From Sphingomonas sp. R647 (GTDB lineage Bacteria > Pseudomonadota > Alphaproteobacteria > Sphingomonadales > Sphingomonadaceae), in the NCBI RefSeq assembly GCF_020177055.1, contig NZ_JAIQXT010000002.1:434001-498000 (forward strand): 64,000 bases of DNA, read 5' to 3'. Positions 49,037-57,015 of this stretch are shown piece after piece (the first letter of the stretch is position 1; each line of letters opens with the position of its first letter). The notes beneath the pieces were generated by a model that saw nothing but the letters and a program-made list of their open reading frames with translations, ran no database searches and was not told the origin of the DNA. Position numbers and translations under genes: made by a program.

Positions 49037-49065
49037 GCTCTAGCGGCGCGGCGGCTACCTGCCAA
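49037..49065 (-). promoter_or_regulatory. Candidate gyrA promoter
   Basis: On the minus strand: TTGGCA, a 17-bp spacer, then TAGAGC, 39 bp upstream of the gyrA ATG. The sequence CTAGAGCGGTC around the -10 box recurs, in inverted orientation, at the divergent promoter 49208-49218. Confidence 0.5.
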
Positions 49066-49186
49066 GCCCGCGCACCCGCGTGCGCGCGTACGCGAGAGAT
49101 TTGCCCATACGTGCCATTTCGGGAGCCAGAGCGTTCAAAATGCGTTCAGCGAATGGATGCGAAGGCATGAACGCATAGACTCCGCC

Positions 49187-49214
49187 TTGACCGGGCGGGG
49201 CGGATTACTAGAGC
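49187..49214 (+). promoter_or_regulatory. Candidate promoter of the 49258 gene
   Basis: TTGACC, a 16-bp spacer, then TAGAGC, 44 bp before the start codon. The same -10 region (CTAGAGCGGTC) occurs in the gyrA promoter, at a similar distance from that start codon. Confidence 0.5.
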
Positions 49215-49257
49215 GGTCGCGTCAACCGCTACGCAAATCGCGTGAGGAGAGTTTCGG

Positions 49258-50523
49258 ATGAAGTCTGTTTCCAAGGCTGCGCTTGCCGCGGCAGTTCTGT
49301 TGGCTGCGCCTTACGCCATGTCGGCGCCGGCAGCCGCGCAGAAAAAGCAGAAGGAAGAGGCACCCAAGATCAAGGTCAGCGACGCGTTCCGCAAGGCGGC
49401 GATCGAGGTCGAGACGCTGCTGAACGCCAAGGATTATGCGGGCGCCGCGGCCAAGATCGACGCCGTCGACGCGCTCGCCGCCAATGACGACGAGAAATTC
49501 TACATCGCCAATTTCCGCCTGCAGATCGCGGTCGGGACCAAGGACAATCCGGCAACGATCCGTGCGCTCGACGCACTGATCGCCAATCCGAAGACCGATC
49601 CGGCGAATCTGGCCCAGTATAACTATTTCCGCGGCGACCTGACGGTCGGGCAGAAGAAGCCGGCCGAAGCGATCCCGTTCCTGATCAAGGCGCGCGACCT
49701 GGGCTATGTGACCAATGGCACCAACCTTAATCTGCTGATTGCACAGGCACAGCTCGATTCGGGGCAGCTTGATGCGGGCGTCGCCAGCATCGATGCCGCG
49801 ATCAAGGGCGAGGAAGCCGCGGGCCGCAAGGCGCCGGAGACTTGGTACAAGTTCGCGGTCGACCGGCTCTATCGCGGTGGCAAGAAGGCTGCGGCGAGCG
49901 AGTGGCTGGGCCGTCAGCTCGGGGCCTATCCGAGCGCGCAGGGTTGGCGCGCGGCGCTGCTCATCTACATGGAGCAGACGCGCGAGAAGGGTGTGGCGAT
50001 GGACGCCGACCTGCAGCTCGACGTTTTCCGTCTGATGCGCGCCGCCAAGGCGATGGGCGGTGAGGCCGATTACATCGAACTGGCCGATCTGGCGCAGCGC
50101 CGCGGCCTGCCCTGGGAAGCGAAGGCGGTAATCGAGGAAGGCCGCGCAGCCGGCAAGATCCAGGCAACCAACACGGCGGCGAACGAATTGCATCGTTCGG
50201 CGGTCACCCGCGAGAAGGCCGAAGGGCCGCTCTCAGCCGAGGAGAAGGGCGCGAGCGCAGCGGCGAACGGCACTGCAGCGAAGAACCTTGGCGATGCGTA
50301 TCTCGGCAGCCGCAACTATCCCAAGGCGGTCGAGCTGTATCGCCTCGCGCTGCAAAAGGGTGGGGTGGACGCCAATCTGGTCAACACCCGCCTTGGCATT
50401 GCGCTGGCGATGCAGGGACAGAAGGCCGAGGCCAAGGCCGCGTTCCAGGCAGTAACCGCCGCACCGCGCGGTGAGATCGCCCGCTTCTGGACGACCTGGG
50501 TCGATCAGGCACCGGCGGCCTGA
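49258..50523 (+). CDS. Secreted TPR-like helical-repeat protein
   Basis: A 421-residue protein with a signal peptide (MKSVSKAALAAAVLLAAPYA to AAAQ at about residue 28). The rest is made of helical pairs that resemble tetratricopeptide repeats, such as LLNAKDYAGAAAKIDAVDAL, YNYFRGDLTVGQKKPAEAI, and near the C-terminus NLGDAYLGSRNYPKAVELYR and LGIALAMQGQKAEAKAAFQA. It is expected in the periplasm as a scaffold protein. AGGAGAG precedes ATG 49258. The gene is divergent from gyrA. It is a sphingomonad protein of unknown partner. Confidence 0.82.
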   Translation: MKSVSKAALAAAVLLAAPYAMSAPAAAQKKQKEEAPKIKVSDAFRKAAIEVETLLNAKDYAGAAAKIDAVDALAANDDEKFYIANFRLQIAVGTKDNPATIRALDALIANPKTDPANLAQYNYFRGDLTVGQKKPAEAIPFLIKARDLGYVTNGTNLNLLIAQAQLDSGQLDAGVASIDAAIKGEEAAGRKAPETWYKFAVDRLYRGGKKAAASEWLGRQLGAYPSAQGWRAALLIYMEQTREKGVAMDADLQLDVFRLMRAAKAMGGEADYIELADLAQRRGLPWEAKAVIEEGRAAGKIQATNTAANELHRSAVTREKAEGPLSAEEKGASAAANGTAAKNLGDAYLGSRNYPKAVELYRLALQKGGVDANLVNTRLGIALAMQGQKAEAKAAFQAVTAAPRGEIARFWTTWVDQAPAA

Positions 50524-50555
50524 ACTAGGGTTTAGATTTGGTCAGCTTCGCTGAA

Positions 50556-50639
50556 GCGGCACCGGCCCGCTCCCCCACCCGGCCACCCATAGAATACACT
50601 GTCGTTGGGTGGCCGGGTGGGGGAGCGGGCCGGTGCCGC
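50556..50639. repeat. Long hairpin repeat, copy 1 (34-bp perfect arms)
   Basis: Arms 50556-50589 and 50606-50639 are perfect complements (GCGGCACCGGCCCGCTCCCC, then CACCCGGCCACCCA), separated by a 16-nt loop TAGAATACACTGTCGT. It lies between the convergent ends of the 49258 gene and bamE. Copy 2 is at 54071-54155. Confidence 0.95.
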
Positions 50640-50654
50640 GCAACTCAAATCAAA

Positions 50655-51131
50655 TTACGGCCCGTCGGGGCCGCCACCGCCACCGGTGCCGGGGGCGCCG
50701 ACGGTGCCGATATTGCCGAACAGATCCTCAAAGAAGCCGCGCTCACGGCCCAACGTCGGGGTCTTTTCGCCTGACGGGTTGATCTTGGCGATCTGCTCGA
50801 TCCCGGTGCGCGACACTTCGGTCACGTTGCCGGCCTCGTCAAAGCGGATGCGCAGCGTCGTCTGCTGCTCCGCCCGAGGATTGTTGAAGGCGAAATTGCG
50901 GGTCGCGCGCCCGATATAATACCATTCGCGCTCGTTGAACTGGGCAGTCAGCGTCGGCTTGCCCAGCGTCTGCAGCACCGATTCGCGGTTATCCACGCCG
51001 GGCTGGACCGAGTTCACCAGGTCCGCATCGACCACATAGCCCTGATAGCCGCGCAGCGGGGCCACGCAGGCACCGGTGCCGAGCAGGATCGTACCGCACA
51101 GAGCGGCGGACAGGATACGGGCGGACTTCAT
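50655..51131 (-). CDS. bamE: Outer-membrane assembly lipoprotein BamE (SmpA/OmlA family)
   Basis: Lipoprotein subunit of the BAM complex that inserts outer-membrane beta-barrels. The 158-residue precursor starts MKSARILSAALCGTILLG and has a lipobox LLGTGAC that predicts lipidation at Cys22. The SmpA domain shows VNSVQPGVDNRESVLQTLGK, REWYYIGRATRNFAF and LRIRFDEAGNVTEVSRTG. The C-terminus is Gly/Pro-rich. A longer frame to 51173 is rejected because it delays the signal peptide. It is divergent from the bc1-chaperone gene, as in other sphingomonads. Confidence 0.9.
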   Translation of the reverse strand: MKSARILSAALCGTILLGTGACVAPLRGYQGYVVDADLVNSVQPGVDNRESVLQTLGKPTLTAQFNEREWYYIGRATRNFAFNNPRAEQQTTLRIRFDEAGNVTEVSRTGIEQIAKINPSGEKTPTLGRERGFFEDLFGNIGTVGAPGTGGGGGPDGP

Positions 51132-51244
51132 CAAACTCACTCTCCCCAGGCGGGCACAGGCCACGCATTGCATCGCGCGCCGATCCCCTCAATATGCGGG
51201 GCAGCCCCGGCAAACAAGCGTCGTGAGGCCTTTGGAGTGTGACG

Positions 51245-51766
51245 ATGCGATTGTGGGACAGGCTGACCGGGCGCAAGGCGGAAAACCCGGCGGCGGCGCT
51301 GTATCAGGCGGTGGTGGCGCGCGGGCGCGAACCGCATTGGTATGAGGCGGGGCAGGTGCCTGACAGCGTCAATGGCCGGTTCGACATGATCGCGAGCGTG
51401 CTGGGCCTGGTGATGCTGCGGATCGAGCATGAGCCCGAGGCAGCGGAGACGACCGCGCGGCTGACCGAATGTTTCGTCGAGGACATGGACGGCCAGCTGC
51501 GCCAGATCGGGATCGGCGACGTGGTGGTCGGCAAGGGCATCGGCAAGATGATGGCGCTGCTGGGCGGGCGGATCGGCGCTTATCGCGACGCGCTGGCGCC
51601 GGATGCGGAGCCGGGCGCGTTCGCGGCGGCGCTGGTCCGCAACCTGTATCGTGGCGAGAATCCGGGGGCAGAGGCGCTGGCGCATTCCGCCGATGCGATG
51701 CGCGCGCTGCGCGATCGGCTCGCTGGCGTGTCGCATGACGAGTTGCTGGCGGGGCGGCTGCCGTGA
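51245..51766 (+). CDS. Ubiquinol-cytochrome c chaperone family protein
   Basis: A 173-residue protein of the Cbp3/UQCC1 family (MRLWDRLTGRKAENPAAALY, ALYQAVVARGREPHWYEAG, DSVNGRFDMIASVLGLVML, TECFVEDMDGQLRQIGIGD, VVVGKGIGKMMALLGGRIGAY), which in mitochondria assists assembly of cytochrome b in complex III. A similar role in the bacterial bc1 complex is inferred. ATG 51245 has GGAG 7 bp upstream. The stop overlaps the next start by 4 bp. Confidence 0.9.
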   Translation: MRLWDRLTGRKAENPAAALYQAVVARGREPHWYEAGQVPDSVNGRFDMIASVLGLVMLRIEHEPEAAETTARLTECFVEDMDGQLRQIGIGDVVVGKGIGKMMALLGGRIGAYRDALAPDAEPGAFAAALVRNLYRGENPGAEALAHSADAMRALRDRLAGVSHDELLAGRLP

Positions 51767-52278
51767 TCGCGCCGGAGTTTTCGCGGCCCCAGCGGCTCGA
51801 TGCGATCGGCAAGGGCGAGCATCGCGTCGAGATTTCCGCCGATGCAGGCGAGCGCGCGGCGCTGGCGAAGCGATTCGCGCTGATTGCGATCGACCGGCTC
51901 GACGCGGTGATGACGGTACATCGTGATGCGACCGGGGTGGTCGCGCGCGGGCATCTTTCGGGCGCGGCGGTGCAGCCGTGCAGCGTGACCGGCGACCGGG
52001 TTCCGGCACAGGTCGAGGAGGATTTCGCGATCCGCTTTGTCCCCGAAGGCACGCCCGAGGGCGACGAGGTCGAGCTGTCCGATGCCGATTGCGACACCGT
52101 CTTCTACGCGGGTGGTGCGATCGACCTTGGCGAAGCGGCGGCGGAGACGCTGGCGCTGGCGCTCGATCCGTTTCCCCGCAGCCCGGGTGCGGACGCGGCG
52201 TTGCGCGATGCCGGTGTGCTGGGCGAGGGTGAAACCGGGCCGTTCGCAGCGCTGGCCAAGCTCAAGAAACAGGACTGA
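51763..52278 (+). CDS. yceD: DUF177 (YceD-family) protein
   Basis: A 171-residue protein of the YceD/DUF177 family, linked to 23S rRNA accumulation or ribosome biogenesis and often next to rpmF-plsX. Features include EFSRPQRLDAIGKGEHRVEI, SGAAVQPCSVTGDRVPAQVE with the conserved Cys, and LGEAAAETLALALDPFPRSP with the conserved E-x-L-x-L-x-L-x-P-x-P pattern. The GTG start overlaps the chaperone stop. In relatives plsX and fabH follow; here the synteny ends and a small convergent gene comes next. Confidence 0.92.
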   Translation: MIAPEFSRPQRLDAIGKGEHRVEISADAGERAALAKRFALIAIDRLDAVMTVHRDATGVVARGHLSGAAVQPCSVTGDRVPAQVEEDFAIRFVPEGTPEGDEVELSDADCDTVFYAGGAIDLGEAAAETLALALDPFPRSPGADAALRDAGVLGEGETGPFAALAKLKKQD

Positions 52279-52301
52279 TTCGGCGATCCGCCGGCTGATC
52301 G

Positions 52302-52610
52302 TCAGTCACAGGGTTTGACGCAGGTCGGACAGCTTTCCTGTCCCTCCTCACGCTGGGTGCTGGCGGTCGGTTTGATCGGGGCGGCTGCAGTGGCCGGGGT
52401 CGCCGATCGCGCTCGGCAATCGGCGGGGGGCGTTGGCGTTCGCGCGGACCCCGTTCGGGCGCGGCGCGTCGGTTGTGTGACCGGCGGCTTGGGCCGCGGA
52501 GATAGTTGCGGGTGTGGACGCTGCACCTGCGCGCCAAGCGGGGCGGGCGCGGCCAGCGTCGCGACCGCCGTCGCGGCGAGCAATCGGGTCAGGAGTCGCT
52601 CGAATCGCAT
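52302..52610 (-). CDS. Small secreted Pro/Arg/Thr-rich hypothetical protein
   Basis: A 102-residue protein with a signal peptide (MRFERLLTRLLAATAVATLA, cleavage after LGAQ), followed by low-complexity, basic and proline-rich sequence (RPHPQLSPRPKPPVTQPTRR) and a C-terminal CPTCVKPCD cysteine cluster. It could be a small periplasmic protein that binds metal or forms disulfides. The frame is short, and compositional bias alone could create it; the signal peptide and cysteine cluster favour a gene. Unknown function. Confidence 0.5.
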   Translation of the reverse strand: MRFERLLTRLLAATAVATLAAPAPLGAQVQRPHPQLSPRPKPPVTQPTRRARTGSARTPTPPADCRARSATPATAAAPIKPTASTQREEGQESCPTCVKPCD

Positions 52611-52652
52611 CTATGCCCCCCGCCGCGACGATGAACGCGCGGCAAAGACGAG

Positions 52653-54032
52653 TCAAAGCCGCGCGGCGGCGGCGCGCAGATCGGTGATGAAGGCGGCGTG
52701 CTGCGCGGCCTTTGCCTCCGGGTCGGGCAGACGCAGCAGATAGCTGGGGTGGACGGTGATCCACGCCTCTGCGCCGGAGTCGAGCGGGATCGCGCGGCCG
52801 CGTTCGCGTGAGATGGTGACAGCCTTGCCCAGCAGTGACCGCGCGGCGGTGGCGCCGAGCGCGACGACGATCTTTGGTCGGACGATCAGCAATTCCTGTT
52901 CGATCCACCAGCGGCACGCGCTGATCTCCCCCGCATCGGGGGTGGCGTGGATGCGGCGCTTGCCACGCGGTTCGAATTTGAAATGCTTGACTGCGTTGGT
53001 GAGATAGGCGGCGGAGCGGTCGATCCCGGCCTGCGCCAGCGCATCGTCGAGTAGCTGCCCGGCCGGGCCGACGAACGGGCGACCGGCAAGATCCTCCTGA
53101 TCGCCGGGCTGTTCGCCGATCAGCATCAGCGGGGCGTCGACCGGCCCTTCGCCGAACACGGTCTGCGTGGCGTGCTGGTGGAGGTGACAGCGGGTGCAGG
53201 CTGCCGCCTCGTCGCGCAGCGCGGCCCACGCCTTTTGCGCGTTATCACCGGGGCCGGCGGTGCGTGCGGTTTCGACCATCGCCACTTCGCGCGCGCGGGC
53301 ACCCTTGATCAGCTCCGCCACCAACGCGGTTTCGGGCATGTTCTTCCAATATTTGCGCGGCATTTCCTTGAGCATCGCGCCGGTCTTGAGGCGCGCGGGG
53401 TTGAACGTCGATGCGTAATAGGTCTTCCACACCGCCTCGACCGGATCGTCCTGCGGCGCGTCGGTCTTGCTCGCACCAGGGCCTTCGGACAGCGTCTTGC
53501 CGTCCCAGTGGAGCGAGACGTCGGGCGTCAGGATCGACCAGCGCATCGTGTGGAAGCGGTCGACGAAGAAGCGGGCATTGGCGCGGACGATATGATGATC
53601 GGGTTCGAACCAGGCGATGAAGCGGGGGCCGGCGTCGTCGGTGACTTCGCGGAAACGGACGAACGCGCGCATCTTGTGGATGTCGCGGCGCACCGATTTG
53701 GCCATGTCGTCGAGGCGGCGGAGCAACGGATCGGCCTTGTCCTCGATACTGCCCGGTCGCGCGATCACGCGGGTCAGTAGTTTGTAGAGCAGGGCGAAGC
53801 GCTGCGGGTCGCTGTGCAGGATCGCCTCACGCGCCAGTTCGACGAAGCGGCGCGAGACGCGCAGGTCGGGGGCGGCGGAGGGGAGGACTGCTTCGTCGCC
53901 GAACAGGTCGGCGGGCTGGTCGCCGACCTGCCACACCACCTCCGACGGATCGACCCGCGCGGCAGCAAGGCTGCGGGCGGCGTCGCGCCAGCCGTCGAAA
54001 TCGTCCTGTGAAGCTAGTGCTATGACCCGCAT
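52653..54032 (-). CDS. DUF4130 / UdgX-type uracil-DNA glycosylase fusion
   Basis: A 459-residue protein with two parts. Residues 1-240 (MRVIALASQDDFDGWRDAAR, AKSVRRDIHKMRAFVRFREV, RFIAWFEPDHHIVRANARFF) match the DUF4130 family that accompanies radical SAM-linked glycosylases. Residues about 270-459 are a family-4-like uracil-DNA glycosylase: CTRCHLHQHAT near the Fe-S ligands, GEQPGDQEDLAGRPFVGPAG, and KRRIHATPDAGEI, in which the His is the residue that links covalently to uracil-DNA abasic sites in UdgX. Start at ATG 54032. The partner radical SAM gene is at 57016. Confidence 0.92.
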   Translation of the reverse strand: MRVIALASQDDFDGWRDAARSLAAARVDPSEVVWQVGDQPADLFGDEAVLPSAAPDLRVSRRFVELAREAILHSDPQRFALLYKLLTRVIARPGSIEDKADPLLRRLDDMAKSVRRDIHKMRAFVRFREVTDDAGPRFIAWFEPDHHIVRANARFFVDRFHTMRWSILTPDVSLHWDGKTLSEGPGASKTDAPQDDPVEAVWKTYYASTFNPARLKTGAMLKEMPRKYWKNMPETALVAELIKGARAREVAMVETARTAGPGDNAQKAWAALRDEAAACTRCHLHQHATQTVFGEGPVDAPLMLIGEQPGDQEDLAGRPFVGPAGQLLDDALAQAGIDRSAAYLTNAVKHFKFEPRGKRRIHATPDAGEISACRWWIEQELLIVRPKIVVALGATAARSLLGKAVTISRERGRAIPLDSGAEAWITVHPSYLLRLPDPEAKAAQHAAFITDLRAAAARL

Positions 54033-54070
54033 GTAAGTCCTTGTTGGTTTCAGCGAGGCTGAAACGGTTG

Positions 54071-54155
54071 CGGCACCAGCCCGCTCCCCCACCCGGCCAC
54101 CCATTTCAGAATATCCTGTCGATGGGTGGCCGGGTGGGGGAGCGGGCTGGTGCCG
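54071..54155. repeat. Long hairpin repeat, copy 2 (34-bp arms)
   Basis: Arms 54071-54104 and 54122-54155 are perfect complements, with a 17-nt loop TTCAGAATATCCTGTCG. Relative to copy 1 one base pair changes from G-C to A-T (both arms change), and the loop keeps 12 of 14 central bases. It lies between the UdgX gene and the cytochrome gene, upstream of the former. Confidence 0.95.
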
Positions 54156-54179
54156 TGTTCGGCGTAGCCGAACTCAATA

Positions 54180-55202
54180 CTAACCCGCGGGGAGCGATTC
54201 GATCCATTCGGACAGCAGCGCAATCCCCTCGTCATGCGCGGTGGCGCGGCCGAGTTCGGGCATGGCGATACCGGGGTCGGTGCTGCGCAGGCGGTAGATC
54301 AGAATCGAGGCATCGGGGTTGCCGGGCGCAATCGCGAAGTCGCGCCCACCGCTGCCACGCCCGGCCGCGACCGGGCGCTTGCCGATGCCGAGCGCGACCG
54401 GATCGGCGCGGTCGAGTTCGAGGAACAGGCCCGAGTTGGACGCCGCACCCGCCGGATTGTGGCAGTGCGCGCAGTTGATTTCGAGATAGGCACGGGCGCG
54501 GGCATCGAGTGGCGCCTTGCGGTCGTCCCAGCGGGCGACACGCGGGGCGTTGGCGGGGGCGCGGTCGAGCAGGCCGGCTTTGACCAGCGCCTGTAGCTGG
54601 CCGGTGTGGTTGAGGTAGCGTGCCTTGGGGCCGATCGGGGCGATCTGGCCGCTGAGTGCGTGGCAATCCTTGCATTGGTTCGCGTTGGGGACGGCGTAGC
54701 TGATCTGGCGCGCGCGGCCCGATGGGTCGGTGAAGGCGACCGGAAGGCGGGTGCCGGCGCGCTTGACCACCGCGTCGGTGCCCTCGGCGTTCCACACATA
54801 GGGAATCGCGACCCAGCCCGATGCGCGGCGCAGCAGCAGGCGGGTCTCGATCGGCTTGAACGCGGCGCCTGTGCCATAGCCGAAGGTCTTGATGAGCGCA
54901 GAGCCGACGGGGAAGTCGAATGCGGCCTTTGCGTCGTACTTTGCCTGCGCCCCGGCGGGGACGTAGATGAAGCGCTGCTTCATCGTGTAATCGGAGAAGA
55001 GCGGGGTTTCGAGATCGTAGCCGACGACGCGGACCGCCGGGGTGCGTTTGGTCAGGTCGGCGAAGAAGCCATAGTCGGAGAGCTTCGCGGGGTAGCCATC
55101 CGCAGTGATCGCGGCGTCGTTCACCCGCGCAGGCTGGCTTGCCGCGGCGACGCCGAACGCTGCTGCGCATAGGGCCAGCACGGCGAGTCCGGCGCGGGTC
55201 AC
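54180..55202 (-). CDS. SO2930/HNE_0200-family diheme c-type cytochrome
   Basis: A 340-residue secreted protein with a signal peptide (AGLAVLALCAAAFGVAAA) and two haem c-binding motifs, CKDCH and CAHCH, in the C-terminal half. Before them are YPAKLSDYGFFADLTKRTPA and DLETPLFSDYTMKQRFIYVP, typical of this family (TIGR03806, from memory). It is probably a periplasmic electron-transfer protein. The GTG start overlaps the beta-helix gene stop by 4 bp. The two genes are a recurrent pair whose physiological role is unknown. Confidence 0.88.
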   Translation of the reverse strand: MTRAGLAVLALCAAAFGVAAASQPARVNDAAITADGYPAKLSDYGFFADLTKRTPAVRVVGYDLETPLFSDYTMKQRFIYVPAGAQAKYDAKAAFDFPVGSALIKTFGYGTGAAFKPIETRLLLRRASGWVAIPYVWNAEGTDAVVKRAGTRLPVAFTDPSGRARQISYAVPNANQCKDCHALSGQIAPIGPKARYLNHTGQLQALVKAGLLDRAPANAPRVARWDDRKAPLDARARAYLEINCAHCHNPAGAASNSGLFLELDRADPVALGIGKRPVAAGRGSGGRDFAIAPGNPDASILIYRLRSTDPGIAMPELGRATAHDEGIALLSEWIESLPAG

Positions 55203-56398
55203 TTGGCGGCAGCCTCCATCGCTGCGGGTAGCACCACTGCGGCGGGGCGCGGGGCGGCGGGGGCGTTGAGCTCTGCCTTGCCCGGCTTTGCCGAGCTCGT
55301 CGGCGCGGCGAGCGCGAGGCCCAGCGTCAGTACCGGCGCCGGATCGGCGACGTGCAGCCCGAGTTCGGCGACGGTGCCGGTGCCGTCCCACCACACCGGC
55401 GGCGCGGCTCCGCCGAACGCGGCGACGAGGAAGCTGCCGCCCTCGACCCCCGGCTCGAACCCGGCGCGACCGTGGCGGTTGCCCGACACGACGATGCGGC
55501 GCGGATAGGGGTTGTACTTGGGGTCGTCGTAGCGCTCGCGATAGGACATCACGATCACATTGGCGGTCGCGTGCTCCGACAGGTCGTTGTCGAACACATG
55601 CACCCCGTCATTGGCCATCACCAGAACCCCGGTCCCCTTGGGCACGGTAGCGACGATATTGCCCTTGGGCGCGAAGTTCGGGGTGTCGTTGGCGAACACC
55701 TTGTTGCCGTACACCCGCACCCCGCCGCCGCCCATGCGGGGGAGGTTGGGCAGGTCAAACACGAGGATGCCACCGGTGTTGCGCGTCGCGGTGTTGCCGA
55801 AGACGTCGGCGTGGTTGCTGTTTTCGATCTCGATCCCCGCGACATTGTGCGAGACGAACGATTTGCGGACGATGATCTGCTCCGACTGGCCGACATAGAT
55901 GCCGGCGTCGGACGCGCCCTTGACCGTCACGCCGTCGATCAGGACCATGCTGCTGGAGACGGGATAGACGCCGTACGCGCCGTTGCTCTGCTTCGGCCCG
56001 CCGGTCCATTCGACGCGAATGTCCTTGTAGACGATGCGGTCGGCGCCCTTGGACTTGATGCCGTCGCCCTTGCTGTCCTCGACCGCGAAGCTGCGCAGGA
56101 CGACATCGTCGGAGGTCACGAGCAGCCCTTCGCCCGCGCCGAGCTGGCCCTTGAAGCTGAGGATCGTCTTGTCCGGCCCCGCGCCGCGCACGGTGACCTT
56201 GTCCACGTCGAGGCTGAGGCCGTCGGTCAGATCGAACCGGCCCGCGCCGATTTCGACGGTATCGCCCGGCTTGGCGTCGAGCAGCGCCTGTTGCAGCCGC
56301 TCCTGCGCGTCGGGGCCGGCGGGGACGTTGAGGGTTTCGGCGTAGGCGGCGGGCGCACAGGCGAGCAATGCGGCGGCCGCGACGGCGGTGCGGATCAT
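55199..56398 (-). CDS. Secreted parallel beta-helix protein (partner of the diheme cytochrome)
   Basis: A 399-residue protein with a signal peptide (MIRTAVAAAALLACAPAAYA) followed by right-handed parallel beta-helix rungs such as GDTVEIGAGRFDLTDGLSLD, VLRSFAVEDSKGDGIKSKGA, GIYVGQSEQIIVRKSFVSHN and VAGIEIENSNHADVFGNTAT. It belongs to the family found beside SO2930-type cytochromes (TIGR03805, from memory). Beta-helix proteins often act on polysaccharides; here substrate and activity are unknown. It is 72 bp downstream of the hemerythrin gene. Confidence 0.9.
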   Translation of the reverse strand: MIRTAVAAAALLACAPAAYAETLNVPAGPDAQERLQQALLDAKPGDTVEIGAGRFDLTDGLSLDVDKVTVRGAGPDKTILSFKGQLGAGEGLLVTSDDVVLRSFAVEDSKGDGIKSKGADRIVYKDIRVEWTGGPKQSNGAYGVYPVSSSMVLIDGVTVKGASDAGIYVGQSEQIIVRKSFVSHNVAGIEIENSNHADVFGNTATRNTGGILVFDLPNLPRMGGGGVRVYGNKVFANDTPNFAPKGNIVATVPKGTGVLVMANDGVHVFDNDLSEHATANVIVMSYRERYDDPKYNPYPRRIVVSGNRHGRAGFEPGVEGGSFLVAAFGGAAPPVWWDGTGTVAELGLHVADPAPVLTLGLALAAPTSSAKPGKAELNAPAAPRPAAVVLPAAMEAAAK

Positions 56399-56470
56399 GG
56401 GCCTCTCCTCGTTTTGGGGAGCAGCTTACGCAGTCCGCACCGCGCGTCCAGTCGTTTACACGGGTGTCAG

Positions 56471-56953
56471 TTACTCGCGCGCGTCGCCGGGCATTTCGTC
56501 TTCGGCGCGTTCCAGTTCCTTGGGCTTGCGCGCCTCGAAGATCTTGGCGAGCTTGGCCTTGGTCGCGTCGTCCAGATCCTTCGACGCGGCGGGGAACATC
56601 TCTTCCTCTTCCTCGTCGATATGGTGGAGGTAGCGGTCGCGCATCGACTTGAACTTGGTCAGCCAGCCGCTCGACGACATCTCCATCTCGACCAGTTCGC
56701 CGAGCATGTCGTCGACTTCCTTATGCTCCGACACCGAATGGCGCGCTTCGTCGCGCAGGTCCGGATTGGCGAGCATCGTCGCGTAGAGCGATTCCTCTTC
56801 GGCGGCGGCGTGCGCCTGCAGCTCGACGCGCAGCTCCTCGAACAGCGTGCGCCGCTCTTCGCTGTCGCCGCTGGTTTGCGCGATGCGGTCGAGCAGGTCG
56901 CGCTGGCGGTTATGGTCCTGGATCAGGTCTTCGAAAATGCGTTCTTGAGCCAT
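56471..56953 (-). CDS. Hemerythrin HHE-domain protein
   Basis: A 160-residue cytoplasmic protein with a hemerythrin-like four-helix bundle: IFEDLIQDHNRQRDLLDRIA, LRVELQAHAAAEEESLYATM, LRDEARHSVSEHKEVDDMLG, and DRYLHHIDEEEEEMFPAASK, with the His/Glu ligands in the H-HxxxE-H-HxxxE spacing expected for a di-iron site. Such proteins bind O2, NO or iron and often act in stress resistance. ATG 56953 begins MAQERIFEDLI. It lies between the radical SAM gene and the beta-helix pair. Confidence 0.88.
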   Translation of the reverse strand: MAQERIFEDLIQDHNRQRDLLDRIAQTSGDSEERRTLFEELRVELQAHAAAEEESLYATMLANPDLRDEARHSVSEHKEVDDMLGELVEMEMSSSGWLTKFKSMRDRYLHHIDEEEEEMFPAASKDLDDATKAKLAKIFEARKPKELERAEDEMPGDARE

Positions 56954-57015
56954 GCAAAGTCTCCTTTGCGCGCTCAACCGCTCGCCCGCGCGCTTGTTTC
57001 ACCCGCGACTCATTC

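Noticed and set aside
46385..49261. A 958-codon open frame antisense to gyrA
   Set aside because: High GC leaves few stop codons on the opposite strand; the sequence is low-complexity, rich in Arg, Ala, Gly and Asp, and lacks motifs. gyrA is certain.
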